Shown here piece by piece: positions 8,649 to 17,458 of a stretch of DNA of 64,000 nucleotides. The position numbers were made by a program, and so were the translations under genes. The stretch is from contig NZ_JADNRA010000035.1 of NCBI RefSeq assembly GCF_015709525.1, positions 124,001-188,000 on the forward strand, given 5' to 3'. Within the stretch, counting starts at the first letter, position 1. The number at the start of each line of letters is the position of its first letter. The stretch comes from Methylocystis sp. L43. Lineage in GTDB: Bacteria > Pseudomonadota > Alphaproteobacteria > Rhizobiales > Beijerinckiaceae. The notes beneath the pieces were generated by a model. That model made no database searches, was not told the origin of the DNA, and saw nothing but the letters and a program-made list of their open reading frames with translations.

Positions 8649-9596
8649 TTACGCGAAGGCGCGATAGGCGTCGAAATCGGCGGGCGCGCCCACTGAAATG
8701 CCCGTTGCTTGCGGCGTGATCCTCTTCAACAGGCCGGCAAGAACTTTGCCCGAGCCGCATTCGACGAACTTCGTCGCGCCGTGACTCGCCATATAGGCCA
8801 CGCATTCGCGCCAGCGCACCGCGCCGGTGACCTGCTCGACGAGCAGTCGGCGAATCGCCTCCGGGTCCTGCGTCGGCTCCGCCGTCACATTGGCGACGAC
8901 CGGAACCCGCGGGGCGCTGATCGCCGCTCCGGCGAGCGCCTCGCGCATGGCGTTGGCGGCAGGCTGCATCAGCGCGCAATGGAAGGGCGCGGAGACCGGC
9001 AGCAGAACCGCGCGCTTGATTCCCTTCTCCTTGGCGATGTCGATCGCCTTGTCGACGGCGCTCTTCGCGCCGGAAATCACCACCTGGCCGCCGCCATTGT
9101 CATTGGCGACCTGGCAGACGGCCTTCGCCGCGGTCGTCGCCTCCTCTGCGACGGCGCGCGCCTGATCGAGATCGGCGCCGAGCAGCGCCGCCATGGCGCC
9201 TTCTCCGACAGGGACCGCCTTCTGCATGGCGTCGCCGCGAATGCGCAGCAGCCGCGCCGTATCAAAAATCGTCAGCGCGCCCGCCGCCGCGAGAGCGGAA
9301 TATTCGCCGAGCGAATGTCCGGCGACGAAGGCCGCGTCGCGCGGAAGATCAAGGCCGCATTCGGCTTCGAGGGCGCGAATCGTCGCGAGCGAAACCGCCA
9401 TCAGCGCCGGCTGGGCGTTGGCGGTGAGCGTCAGCTCCGATTCAGGGCCTTCGAACATGAGTTTCGAGAGCGGCTGGGACAGCGCATCGTCAACCTCGGC
9501 GAAAACCGCGCGCGCGGACTCGAAGGCGTCGAACAGCGCCTGGCCCATGCCGACCGCCTGAGATCCCTGACCCGGAAAAATGAAAGCCTTCTGCAT
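8649..9596 (-). CDS. fabD: Malonyl-CoA:ACP acyltransferase
   Basis: Transfers malonyl from CoA to ACP to supply fatty-acid elongation. The start at 9596 (MQKAFIFPGQGSQ) gives 315 residues, the family norm; the open frame upstream is not protein-like. The nucleophile is S95 in GHSLGEYSAL, and the catalytic His is in APFHCAL. It would normally abut fabG; here an oppositely oriented outer-membrane gene lies between them. Confidence 0.96.
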   Translation of the reverse strand: MQKAFIFPGQGSQAVGMGQALFDAFESARAVFAEVDDALSQPLSKLMFEGPESELTLTANAQPALMAVSLATIRALEAECGLDLPRDAAFVAGHSLGEYSALAAAGALTIFDTARLLRIRGDAMQKAVPVGEGAMAALLGADLDQARAVAEEATTAAKAVCQVANDNGGGQVVISGAKSAVDKAIDIAKEKGIKRAVLLPVSAPFHCALMQPAANAMREALAGAAISAPRVPVVANVTAEPTQDPEAIRRLLVEQVTGAVRWRECVAYMASHGATKFVECGSGKVLAGLLKRITPQATGISVGAPADFDAYRAFA

Positions 9597-9702
9597 GCGT
9601 AACCGTCCCTGCTTTATTTTTGTTTGGGTCGCCGCGTGTGGCGCAGGGGGGTTCGCTGTGTCAAGTTGGCGCGTGAAGCGGAAAAGCGCGCCGGAGCGGG
9701 AG

Positions 9703-10269
9703 ATGAGCGAAACGACATGCGGCTGCGACGGCGGCCGCTTCAATCGGCGCGCCGCGCTGGCGACGATCGGCGCAGGTTTCGGGCTAGCCTTTGGCGCCGC
9801 GCCGGCGCATGGCCATGCCAAGCGCGCGCCCGTCCTGCCGGAGGATGAGGGATTTATGCGCTTGGCGATCGCTGAAGCCGCCAAGGGCGACTTTCCCTTT
9901 GGCGCCGTCATCGTGCGCGACGGCAAGGTCGTCTCGACCGGACGCAATCTCGGCGTGACGAACAATGATCCAACCGCGCATGGCGAGATGGTGGCGATTC
10001 GCCGCTTCGTCGCCGACAATCCGGCCAAGGATCTCAAGGGCGCGACGCTTTACACGTCGGGCGAGCCCTGCCCGATGTGCATGGGCGCGATCGTCTGGTG
10101 CGGACTCGGGCGTGTCGTCTTCGCCGCGTCGATCGAGCAGCTTGAGAAGCGAATCGGCCAGATCATGATCACGAGCAAAGCCGTGGCGCAGGCCGCGCCG
10201 TTTGAAACCATAGAGATCACCGGCGGCGTGCTGGCGACGGAGGCGTTGGCGCTGTTTGTCAAGAAATAG
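9703..10269 (+). CDS. Tat-exported nucleoside/nucleobase deaminase
   Basis: A zinc-dependent cytidine-deaminase-fold protein. The start at 9703, after GGAGCGGGAG, gives 188 residues. Twin arginines (FNRRAAL, 15-16) and a hydrophobic stretch to AAPAHG mark a Tat signal, so it should work in the periplasm. Zinc ligands are H93 and the cysteines of PCPMC (123, 126), with E95 as the proton shuttle; the motif reads HGE rather than HAE. The GAVIVRDGKVVSTGRN segment and the length resemble guanine-deaminase/TadA relatives. The substrate cannot be read from sequence. A separate TadA is encoded at 52030, so this is not the tRNA enzyme. Confidence 0.8.
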   Translation: MSETTCGCDGGRFNRRAALATIGAGFGLAFGAAPAHGHAKRAPVLPEDEGFMRLAIAEAAKGDFPFGAVIVRDGKVVSTGRNLGVTNNDPTAHGEMVAIRRFVADNPAKDLKGATLYTSGEPCPMCMGAIVWCGLGRVVFAASIEQLEKRIGQIMITSKAVAQAAPFETIEITGGVLATEALALFVKK

Positions 10270-10642
10270 ACGGCGCTTCTCGGCGCGTCCGGACATCGGA
10301 CGACGATTGGCCGACGAGGCGACGCCAAGCTTGGATTGACGCCGCGCTCGTCGGTGGCCGTCGTTTCGGCGATGGTTCGCGGCGCGTTGTCGCGGATCCG
10401 GCGTCGCGGGAGGAGCGTCGCCGAAACCGTCGTCTTTGACGCATCACGATCGGCGCGGACCGGGGGGCGCCGCGCCAAATCGCGAGTGGCGGACAACGCC
10501 CGCCGCGCCTCCATCCTCCGAAACGAGGCTCTCGAGGATGAGAGGCCGAAAGCGCCGCTCGAGATAGCCGCGAGCTTGCCAAGGCAGCGCCAATTTTCGC
10601 CAATCAATCAACCGAGCCCTGCAGCCCGCCATCTTGTCGCGC
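10270..10642. other. Gene-free spacer between convergent genes, with an inverted repeat
   Basis: A 373-bp GC-rich stretch between the 3' ends of the deaminase and SOUL genes. No frame in it looks protein-like. It contains an exact 9-nt inverted repeat (TTTCGGCGA at 10364-10372, complement at 10418-10426) extended imperfectly on both sides, which could fold into a long hairpin. No T-run follows. Confidence 0.4.
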
Positions 10643-11218
10643 TCACTCGCGGGCGATCTCGACCAGGACTTCGTTGCGCCGGTTCCAGGGCAGCGTCCAG
10701 GGCGGATCGTAGAAGGCGTATTGCGGCTCGCCCTTGGGCGAGATCCTCTGGCGCTTCAGATAATCCAAGAGCTTCGCCTTGTTTTCGGCGAGGGCGTCGT
10801 CGCCGGCGAGGCCGGAGAAGCGAATCGCCGCCATGCGCTTGCCCGGCGCGGCGGCGAGTTTGACGTCCGCGCTGTTGGGCTTGGGCAGGCTCGCCATGCT
10901 GTATTCGGCGGGCATGGTGAAGCGCACTTTCCAGTCGCCGCCCTTCCACTCCTGTCCGACAGGGGCGGTCATGGCGATTTTTCGCTGCGGGGAATTGTCG
11001 CCGAAAATATAACCGGCGAGGCGGCGGAAGCCTTCGCTAATGGCTGCGCCGCGCTCGCCGGCGACCGTCGTCTCTGCGACGATCTGCGGCGCGTAGTCGC
11101 GAATTTCGATGGCCCCTGTCGAGGCGACCACCGAATATCGTGCATGCTCCACATCGGAATCCGCGCGTGCGGGGGCAGCCGCGATCAGTCCGACGAGGAT
11201 GGCAAGAAAGCGCCGCAT
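10643..11218 (-). CDS. SOUL-family haem-binding protein, exported
   Basis: From the ATG at 11218 the protein is 191 residues with a signal peptide (MRRFLAILVGLIAAAPARA), so it is likely periplasmic. The rest matches the SOUL/HBP fold: YSVVASTGAIEIRDYAP near the N-terminus, FRRLAGYIFGDN, then KIAMTAPV. SOUL proteins bind haem or tetrapyrroles; the physiological role in bacteria is unclear. An in-frame upstream start would remove the signal peptide from the N-terminus and is less likely. Confidence 0.88.
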   Translation of the reverse strand: MRRFLAILVGLIAAAPARADSDVEHARYSVVASTGAIEIRDYAPQIVAETTVAGERGAAISEGFRRLAGYIFGDNSPQRKIAMTAPVGQEWKGGDWKVRFTMPAEYSMASLPKPNSADVKLAAAPGKRMAAIRFSGLAGDDALAENKAKLLDYLKRQRISPKGEPQYAFYDPPWTLPWNRRNEVLVEIARE

Positions 11219-11369
11219 CTCCTGGATCCTCTGTTGTGAAGAGGTAAGATGAGGCGCGGCAGGGCGACGGAACAGGCGCCAGGGCGCCAATGAGGGGCGT
11301 TTTTTCGCCAGTTCCACAAGCCGGGGAGCTTTCGGCCTATATCCGCAGAGTCGAAGTGCCCTGACCAAC

Positions 11370-13181
11370 TTAGCCGTTCACGCTAACTTCTAGCCCATTC
11401 GCCTTTCGGATAAAGCTGATCAATTCAACGACTCGGTCTCGAAGATCGAGACATGACAGGTCTGCGGCAGTTTCGCATACGCGCTGCGCGACGCGCACTT
11501 TATCGACCTCCTTGACAATCCCATTACTCGACTGACCTTCGCCTTCTACCCGCTTGAAGTACAACGCATGTTCGAATGGACCATGCTTATGGTGCGTACC
11601 GTAAACTCTAGAATGAACTTGCTTCACCGCATTCTGCAGCGTCTGGTATGGAACGTAATTTTCGATTTCCCGCCCAGCTGTCACCCAGGCAGGTCCCCTC
11701 GTTCTCGAAAACTCTTCGATAATTCGAGATTTAGTTTGATTTAATGGGTCAGATGCAGAGCGCCTGTCGCTATCGATCACAATGGCGCTATTCCTGTTTA
11801 AGGCCACTAGATTTACAAATTGGTCAACCTCTTCGTCAAATTCCATGTCTTCACCCGACAAATGACTGAGCAGTCTACCGCCGTAAAACATAATTGAGTA
11901 ATGGATGCTCTCGACAAGTTCTTCGTCGAGCGACGCTATCCAGTATTTCAGATATATTCTGTCTGATGGTCCTTCAACCCAAACTACTGCGTTTGCCTGA
12001 AGCAGGTCTGAAGCCTTATACCCAAGATCCACGCATATTCCAAAGCGTTCCCGCTTGAGAATTGTTTCTGTAATCTGCGTCTTGGCTCCATCGTTGTTAA
12101 CATGGAACACGGCAGACCCAGGAGTATCGATAAAGCAGGCGGAGTGAGTTGCAATAAAATATTGATTTGAAGTGTATTTCTGCAAATAGGAAATGAGCTT
12201 TCTTTGCAAGATTGGATGAAGGTGAAGCTCGGGTTCTTCAATACAGATTATCATATTTTCATGTGAGATGCAGGCAGCAGCGATGACAATTAGCTCGTGA
12301 ATTCCCGTTCCAAGCGCGGAAAGAGGCAATTTCTTTCCATTCATTTCAACGAGGATATGTTCGCGGTTATGAGGGATATTGATCTGCGCGGACTTCTCTC
12401 CGCTCACATCCACCAACATTTTGTTGATTTTATCAAATACAGCCTTGTCTTGTGGTCTATCGTAATCAGGGTTCTGAAGGGTGGCTAAGCGATCTATCAG
12501 ACCCTGTCCGCTAAGATCGGAATACTCTTGATCCTTCGGACCTATTTGCCGAACCGCCGGAATTAGACCCGCTTGGGGCAAGCGTATTGAAATTCGCGAT
12601 TTAACCGCTTGCATTGTTTCGGGGAACCAATGCTGTTCATACGCGCCGCTGCTGGCTGCCCTTAGAAAAGACCAGAGAGATTGCCACTGCTCAGGCGACA
12701 AGACAGACCGTCCGATCTGAGCATCAAACGGTTTTTCAAACTCAAACGAGCGCGCGGAAAGTGCTCCTCTAGGAGGAGGAATCGGAGCTTTGAGCCAAAG
12801 CGCGTTACCTTCACCGAGGTGAGTGATCAGCTTAGTAATAACATCTTTCAGATCAATATCGCGAGGGCGGTTGCCGATTCGGTCGGGTACGCCCGTTCCT
12901 ACCGTTTCAAGGATTTGCCCTAGCGGAAGCGCAATGCACGCACTCAGCGTACCTTGGTTCGTACCCACGTGAACTTCAAGCGGATCGAGCTCGACCGGTC
13001 TTGCATCTTCCTTTCCTGGGTAGCGGGACAAATGTTTCGAGATAAAATTTAGAATAGTCGATTTCCCAGAATTATTTGACCCGATAAAAAAATTGAAACG
13101 CTTGAACGGATATAGCGTCTGTGTCTGATCACCGATACCTCGATAAAATTGCAGTTTTAAGCCGTGTAAGAAAACGCCCAT
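11370..13181 (-). CDS. OLD-family ATPase/TOPRIM nuclease
   Basis: A 603-residue protein joining an SMC/ABC-type ATPase to a C-terminal TOPRIM nuclease domain. Visible motifs are Walker A GSNNSGKST (34-42), a signature-like LSALGTGIHEL (near 288), Walker B IICIEEPELHLHP (from 311), H-loop ATHS (H346), TOPRIM Glu403 in WVEGPSD, and the DxD pair D470/D472 in VIDSDRRS, followed by REIENY. Relatives include P2 OLD and the GajA nuclease of Gabija. No UvrD-type helicase partner is adjacent, so it is a solitary (class 1-like) OLD. The gene is clearly more AT-rich and has different codon use from all neighbours, suggesting transfer. It starts 30 bp after acs on the same strand. Confidence 0.85.
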   Translation of the reverse strand: MGVFLHGLKLQFYRGIGDQTQTLYPFKRFNFFIGSNNSGKSTILNFISKHLSRYPGKEDARPVELDPLEVHVGTNQGTLSACIALPLGQILETVGTGVPDRIGNRPRDIDLKDVITKLITHLGEGNALWLKAPIPPPRGALSARSFEFEKPFDAQIGRSVLSPEQWQSLWSFLRAASSGAYEQHWFPETMQAVKSRISIRLPQAGLIPAVRQIGPKDQEYSDLSGQGLIDRLATLQNPDYDRPQDKAVFDKINKMLVDVSGEKSAQINIPHNREHILVEMNGKKLPLSALGTGIHELIVIAAACISHENMIICIEEPELHLHPILQRKLISYLQKYTSNQYFIATHSACFIDTPGSAVFHVNNDGAKTQITETILKRERFGICVDLGYKASDLLQANAVVWVEGPSDRIYLKYWIASLDEELVESIHYSIMFYGGRLLSHLSGEDMEFDEEVDQFVNLVALNRNSAIVIDSDRRSASDPLNQTKSRIIEEFSRTRGPAWVTAGREIENYVPYQTLQNAVKQVHSRVYGTHHKHGPFEHALYFKRVEGEGQSSNGIVKEVDKVRVAQRVCETAADLSCLDLRDRVVELISFIRKANGLEVSVNG

Positions 13182-13211
13182 TGCTCAATCCGTCAGTTGG
13201 TGACCTACGAG

Positions 13212-15155
13212 TCAGTGAATAGGAGGTTTTGGCCTCGCCCTCACCAGCTCCTCCACCACCCCCGGGTCCGCAAGCGTCGATGTATCTCCCAGCGCGCCGA
13301 ACTCGCCCTCTGCGATTTTGCGCAAAATGCGCCGCATGATCTTGCCCGAACGCGTCTTCGGCAGTCCCGGCGCGAATTGCACGATGTCGGGCGTCGCGAT
13401 CGGCCCGATCTCATGGCGCACCCAATGCACCAGCTCCTTGCGCAGATGTTCGCTCGCCGCGACGCCCTGATTGAGCGTCACAAAGGCGTAGATGCCCTGT
13501 CCCTTGATGTCGTGCGGATAGCCGACGACGGCGGCTTCCGAGACCTTCTCATGTGCGACGAGCGCGCTCTCGACTTCCGCCGTGCCGAGGCGATGGCCCG
13601 AGACATTGATGACGTCGTCGACGCGGCCGGTGATCCAGTAATCGCCGTCGGCATCGCGCTTGGCGCCGTCGCCGGTGAAATATTTGCCGGGAAAGGCCGA
13701 GAAATAAGTCTGAGCGAAACGTTCGTGATCGCCATAGACGGTGCGCATCTGCCCGGGCCATGAATCGGCGATGACGAGCAGCCCTTCGCATTGGCCTTCG
13801 AGAACATTGCCGGCCTGATCGACGATCTCCGGCGCGACGCCGAAAAACGGGCGCGTCGCCGAGCCGGGCTTCAAATCAATCGCGCCCGGCAGCGGCGAGA
13901 TCAGCACGCCGCCGGTTTCCGTCTGCCACCAGGTGTCGACGATGGGGCAGCGGCCATCGCCGACGACGCGGTGATACCATTCCCACGCTTCCGGATTGAT
14001 CGGTTCGCCAACCGAGCCAAGCAAGCGCAGCGATTTGCGGCTGGTCTTTTTCACGGGCGCCTCGCCCGCCGCCATCAGCGCGCGAATGGCGGTCGGCGCC
14101 GTGTAGAAAATATCGACCTTATGCTTGTCGATGATCTCCCAGAAACGCGACACGCTCGGATAATTCGGCACGCCTTCGAACATCAGCGTCGTCGCGCCGT
14201 TCGCAAGCGGGCCGTAGACGATATAGCTGTGGCCGGTCACCCAGCCCACATCCGCCGTGCACCAATAGACGTCGCCTTCGCGATAATCGAAGACGAGTTC
14301 ATGGGTGAGCGAGGTGTAGACGAGATAGCCGCCGGTCGTATGCAGCGCGCCCTTCGGCTTGCCGGTGGAGCCGGACGTGTAAAGGATGAACAGCGGATCT
14401 TCGGCGTCCATCTCCGCATAGGGACAATCGGCGTGCACGCGCGCGGCTTCTTCCTCATAGCGGAAGTCGCGGCCGGGCTGCATGTCGATCTCGGCGCCGG
14501 TGCGCGTCACGACGATGACCGTCTTGGCGGACACCTTGTCGAGCGCGGCGTCGACATTGGCTTTCAGCGGAATTTTCTTGCCGCCGCGCAGGCCTTCGTC
14601 CGCCGTGACGATGACCTGTGATTCCGCGTCCGCGATGCGTCCAGCGAGCGAATCCGGCGAGAAGCCGCCAAAGACCACCGAATGAACGGCGCCGATGCGC
14701 GCGCAGGCCAGCATGGCGAAAGCGGCTTCGGGGATCATCGGCAGATAGATGGTGACGCGGTCGCCTTTCTTGACGCCGTGTTTCTTGAGCACATTGGCGA
14801 AGCGGCAGACTTCCTCATGCAGTTCGGCGTAAGTGATGTGGCGACACGCCGAAGGATCGTCGCCTTCCCAGATGATCGCGACTTTGTTGGCGCGCTCCGG
14901 CAGATGCCGGTCGATGCAATTCATCGCGACATTGGTCGTGCCGTCCTCGAACCAGCGTATCGAAACATTATGCGTGTCGAAGCTCGTGCGCTTCACTTTT
15001 GAAAAGGGCGTGATCCAGTCGATGCGCTGCGCCTGCTCGGCCCAGAAGCCGTCCGGATCTTTGAGGGAGCGTTCATAGAGCCGGCGATAGGTCGCTTCGT
15101 CGATGCGCGCGTTCTTTTTCCAGTCGTCGGGGACGGGGTAGGTTTTTTGCGACAT
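13212..15155 (-). CDS. acs: Acetyl-CoA synthetase
   Basis: Activates acetate to acetyl-CoA via acetyl-AMP. The start at 15155 ([12 protein letters not shown]), six bases after a GGAG site, gives 647 residues, matching the family. The AMP-binding motif [11 protein letters not shown], the WWQTETGG segment and the C-terminal [11 protein letters not shown] with the acetylatable Lys near 605 are present. The frame stays open upstream through an interspersed repeat, which is not coding. Confidence 0.96.
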   Translation of the reverse strand: MSQKTYPVPDDWKKNARIDEATYRRLYERSLKDPDGFWAEQAQRIDWITPFSKVKRTSFDTHNVSIRWFEDGTTNVAMNCIDRHLPERANKVAIIWEGDDPSACRHITYAELHEEVCRFANVLKKHGVKKGDRVTIYLPMIPEAAFAMLACARIGAVHSVVFGGFSPDSLAGRIADAESQVIVTADEGLRGGKKIPLKANVDAALDKVSAKTVIVVTRTGAEIDMQPGRDFRYEEEAARVHADCPYAEMDAEDPLFILYTSGSTGKPKGALHTTGGYLVYTSLTHELVFDYREGDVYWCTADVGWVTGHSYIVYGPLANGATTLMFEGVPNYPSVSRFWEIIDKHKVDIFYTAPTAIRALMAAGEAPVKKTSRKSLRLLGSVGEPINPEAWEWYHRVVGDGRCPIVDTWWQTETGGVLISPLPGAIDLKPGSATRPFFGVAPEIVDQAGNVLEGQCEGLLVIADSWPGQMRTVYGDHERFAQTYFSAFPGKYFTGDGAKRDADGDYWITGRVDDVINVSGHRLGTAEVESALVAHEKVSEAAVVGYPHDIKGQGIYAFVTLNQGVAASEHLRKELVHWVRHEIGPIATPDIVQFAPGLPKTRSGKIMRRILRKIAEGEFGALGDTSTLADPGVVEELVRARPKPPIH

Positions 15156-15190
15156 TCGTTTCTCCATCGACGCATTTCGTAAACGCCCGC

Positions 15191-15300
15191 CCGTCATGGC
15201 CGGGCTTGTCCCGGCCATCCACGTCTTTATGGCGACGCAGATTGGGAGAACATGGCGCAGTGTCTCGGCGTGGAAGCCCGCGACAAGCGCGGGCATGACG
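15191..15300. repeat. Interspersed palindromic element upstream of acs
   Basis: Two hairpins face each other. The left one has stem TGGCCGGG with CCCGGCCA (15196-15203, 15209-15216); the right one has stem GCCCGCG with CGCGGGC (15276-15282, 15288-15294). The ends CGTCATG (15191) and CATGACG (to 15300) are inverted copies. Elements of this appearance are frequent between genes in Hyphomicrobiales genomes. Confidence 0.75.
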
Positions 15301-15336
15301 CGGAAAGGGGACGCTTAAGCACGGAATGGGGAGCGC

Positions 15337-15969
15337 TCATCCCTTGCGGGCGCGGGCGAGCTCCACATTGTGCTGCATGCGCCGAACCATGAGCCGCATC
15401 AGGTAAAAGCCAAATTGCGGAGTCTGCGCCGCAAGCTGCAAGAGATCGTCATAGCGCACGCAGAGAAGCTCGACGTCGGTCGCGGCGACCGCGGTGGCGG
15501 TGCGGCGATTTTCATTGGTGAACATGCCCATCTCGCCAAAGAGCGTTCCGGGCTTCAGCGTGACGTCGGGCTCGCGCAGATGGATCTCGCCGTGCACCAA
15601 GAGATAGGCTTCCTCGGACAGATCGCCGATGCGATGCAGGACGAAGCCTTCGGAAAGCTTTATGGGCCGCATATAGGGACGCAGCCATTCGAAATCGAAA
15701 TCCTCGGAGGCGGCGGCGCGAATGTCCTGAACGAGCCGCCGGATCTGTCGGAGCCGCACGATGTTGACCGGGACCAGAAAGGCGTTGAGCGCGAAGAGCG
15801 GGTAGAGACCCTTGAGAAAGAAGTAGGCGGCGAACAGCGCATTGGCGAGGATCGCCGCGATCCGCAGCGGGATCATGGTGTTCGACACATAAACGAACAC
15901 GCTCGCCGCCGCGGCGAGATAGCCGATGACTTCGATAAGCAGACCGTTCAGCGTCGTGGGCAGCGTCAT
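15337..15969 (-). CDS. Membrane protein with cyclic-nucleotide-binding domain (Popeye-like layout)
   Basis: The 210-residue protein has about three hydrophobic helices in the first 75 residues, then a linker and a cNMP-binding domain from about 95 to 190. The phosphate-binding cassette is recognisable as FGEMGMF followed by RRTATA. No catalytic or DNA-binding domain is attached, so it looks like a membrane-anchored sensor. The layout of three helices plus cNMP domain recalls Popeye proteins, but I cannot show homology. It has its own upstream region facing the DUF2243 gene. Confidence 0.75.
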   Translation of the reverse strand: MTLPTTLNGLLIEVIGYLAAAASVFVYVSNTMIPLRIAAILANALFAAYFFLKGLYPLFALNAFLVPVNIVRLRQIRRLVQDIRAAASEDFDFEWLRPYMRPIKLSEGFVLHRIGDLSEEAYLLVHGEIHLREPDVTLKPGTLFGEMGMFTNENRRTATAVAATDVELLCVRYDDLLQLAAQTPQFGFYLMRLMVRRMQHNVELARARKG

Positions 15970-16037
15970 GGCGAGATCGCTCGGACTTCAGCTTCGCCCA
16001 ACACCTTTAGCAGAAGACTTTGTAAAAATGCGAGGGC

Positions 16038-16062
16038 GGAACACGTCGTCGCCCCGGGCGTT
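16038..16062 (+). promoter_or_regulatory. EcfG-type general-stress promoter for DUF2243 gene
   Basis: GGAAC at 16038-16042 and CGTT at 16059-16062 are separated by exactly 16 nt, the alphaproteobacterial EcfG consensus. The start codon of the downstream gene is at 16095, leaving room for a leader of about 25 nt with a GGAG-like ribosome site. Confidence 0.75.
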
Positions 16063-16094
16063 GCAAAGGTCTACGGGGTGGAGCAGGAATCGCC

Positions 16095-16622
16095 ATGACG
16101 CAGTCAGCCAGCATTCGTCCCGCCCCCGCCCCGGCTGCTTTTCCGACCGCCGCCGCCATCATTCTTGGCGTGGGGCTTGGCATTTTCTTTGACGGGATCG
16201 TTCTGCACCAACTCTTGCAGTGGCATCATCTGGTCAGCAACTGGAGCCCCGCCGGGACTGTCGAGGGGATGGAATTCAACACCTATTGGGACGGGATGTT
16301 GCACAGTTTCGCTTATGTCTGCGTCGGCGTCGGACTGTTCCTTCTGTGGCGCGCCTCGCGCCGCGCAGGTTACATGTGGTCCGGCCGGCGCCTGACGGGC
16401 GCGCTGCTGATCGGCTGGGGCGGGTTCAACCTTTACGATGGCGTCATCAACCATCTCGTCCTCGGCATCCATCATGTGAATGAACGAGTCGATCGCGCCC
16501 AGTGGCCGATCTATGACGCGGGCTTCATCATCTGGGGCGCCGCGATGTTGCTGGCGGGCTTTCTGCTTCTGCGCGGCGGCAAGGCGGAAGTGGAGGGCGA
16601 GGTCCAGAGCACGCTCCGATAA
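16095..16622 (+). CDS. DUF2243 integral membrane protein
   Basis: A 175-residue protein with four predicted membrane helices. Conserved His-rich motifs [14 protein letters not shown] (first loop) and [20 protein letters not shown] (third) are the DUF2243 signature and suggest metal or haem binding; function is unknown. An exact EcfG promoter lies just upstream, so it is probably a general-stress gene. Other start codons are not attractive, and GGAGCAGG precedes the ATG. Confidence 0.88.
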   Translation: MTQSASIRPAPAPAAFPTAAAIILGVGLGIFFDGIVLHQLLQWHHLVSNWSPAGTVEGMEFNTYWDGMLHSFAYVCVGVGLFLLWRASRRAGYMWSGRRLTGALLIGWGGFNLYDGVINHLVLGIHHVNERVDRAQWPIYDAGFIIWGAAMLLAGFLLLRGGKAEVEGEVQSTLR

Positions 16623-16728
16623 AGTTAACATTTTGATTTTGGCGATCCCCGCGTCCCTTCGCGCTTTGCCCTCGCTGCGGCGATTTGGTAAAGGGCGGGA
16701 GACTTCCTCGCGCCACACCGAAAGAAAC

Positions 16729-17334
16729 ATGGACAAATTCACCACGCTGACGGGCGTCGCGGCGCCGTTGCCGATCATGAACGTCGATACGGACATGATC
16801 ATCCCCAAGCAATATCTCAAAACCATTCAGCGCACGGGCCTCGGCAAGGGCCTCTTTTCGGAGATGCGCTATCGCGACGACGGTTCCGAGAATCCCGATT
16901 TCGTCCTGAACCAGCCGGCCTACCGCAATGCGCGCATCCTCGTCGCCGGCGACAATTTCGGCTGCGGCTCGTCGCGCGAACATGCGCCCTGGGCGCTGCT
17001 CGACTTCGGGCTCCGCTGCATCATTTCGACGAGTTTCGCCGATATTTTCTATAACAATTGCTTCAAGAACGGGATTTTGCCGATCGCGGTGAGCGAGGCC
17101 GAGCTCGAAAAGCTGATGGACGACGCCAAGCGCGGCGCAAACGCCACCCTCACCGTCGACCTCGCGGCGCAGGAGATTCGCGGACCGGACGGCGGCGTGA
17201 TCACATTCGACATCGACCCCTTTCGCAAGCACTGCCTGCTGAACGGGCTCGACGACATCGGTCTGACCCTCCAAAAGGCCGAAAAGATCGACGACTACGA
17301 AAAGCAGGCCGCGGCGAAGCGCCCTTGGGCCTGA
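16729..17334 (+). CDS. leuD: 3-isopropylmalate dehydratase small subunit
   Basis: Pairs with LeuC to isomerise isopropylmalate in leucine biosynthesis. The ATG at 16729 gives 201 residues, the normal length. Family motifs include [13 protein letters not shown] near the start and [15 protein letters not shown] in the middle. LeuC is not in the window. The upstream open frame is not homologous to anything I recognise. Confidence 0.95.
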   Translation: MDKFTTLTGVAAPLPIMNVDTDMIIPKQYLKTIQRTGLGKGLFSEMRYRDDGSENPDFVLNQPAYRNARILVAGDNFGCGSSREHAPWALLDFGLRCIISTSFADIFYNNCFKNGILPIAVSEAELEKLMDDAKRGANATLTVDLAAQEIRGPDGGVITFDIDPFRKHCLLNGLDDIGLTLQKAEKIDDYEKQAAAKRPWA

Positions 17335-17458
17335 CAGCAACGTCGGCGCCGCAGCGCGGCGCCGGGCAAATGTTTCCGAAGCGGCGTTTGGCGCCCCTGA
17401 CGGGGCGGCGAGCGTCGCTTCCAACCGCTGGACGCCCAGAGCGACGGACAAGGCGCGC

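Noticed and set aside
11370-13181. Interpretation as a full Gabija or retron defence system
   Set aside because: No UvrD-type helicase, reverse transcriptase or ncRNA is adjacent: the neighbours are acs and a SOUL gene.
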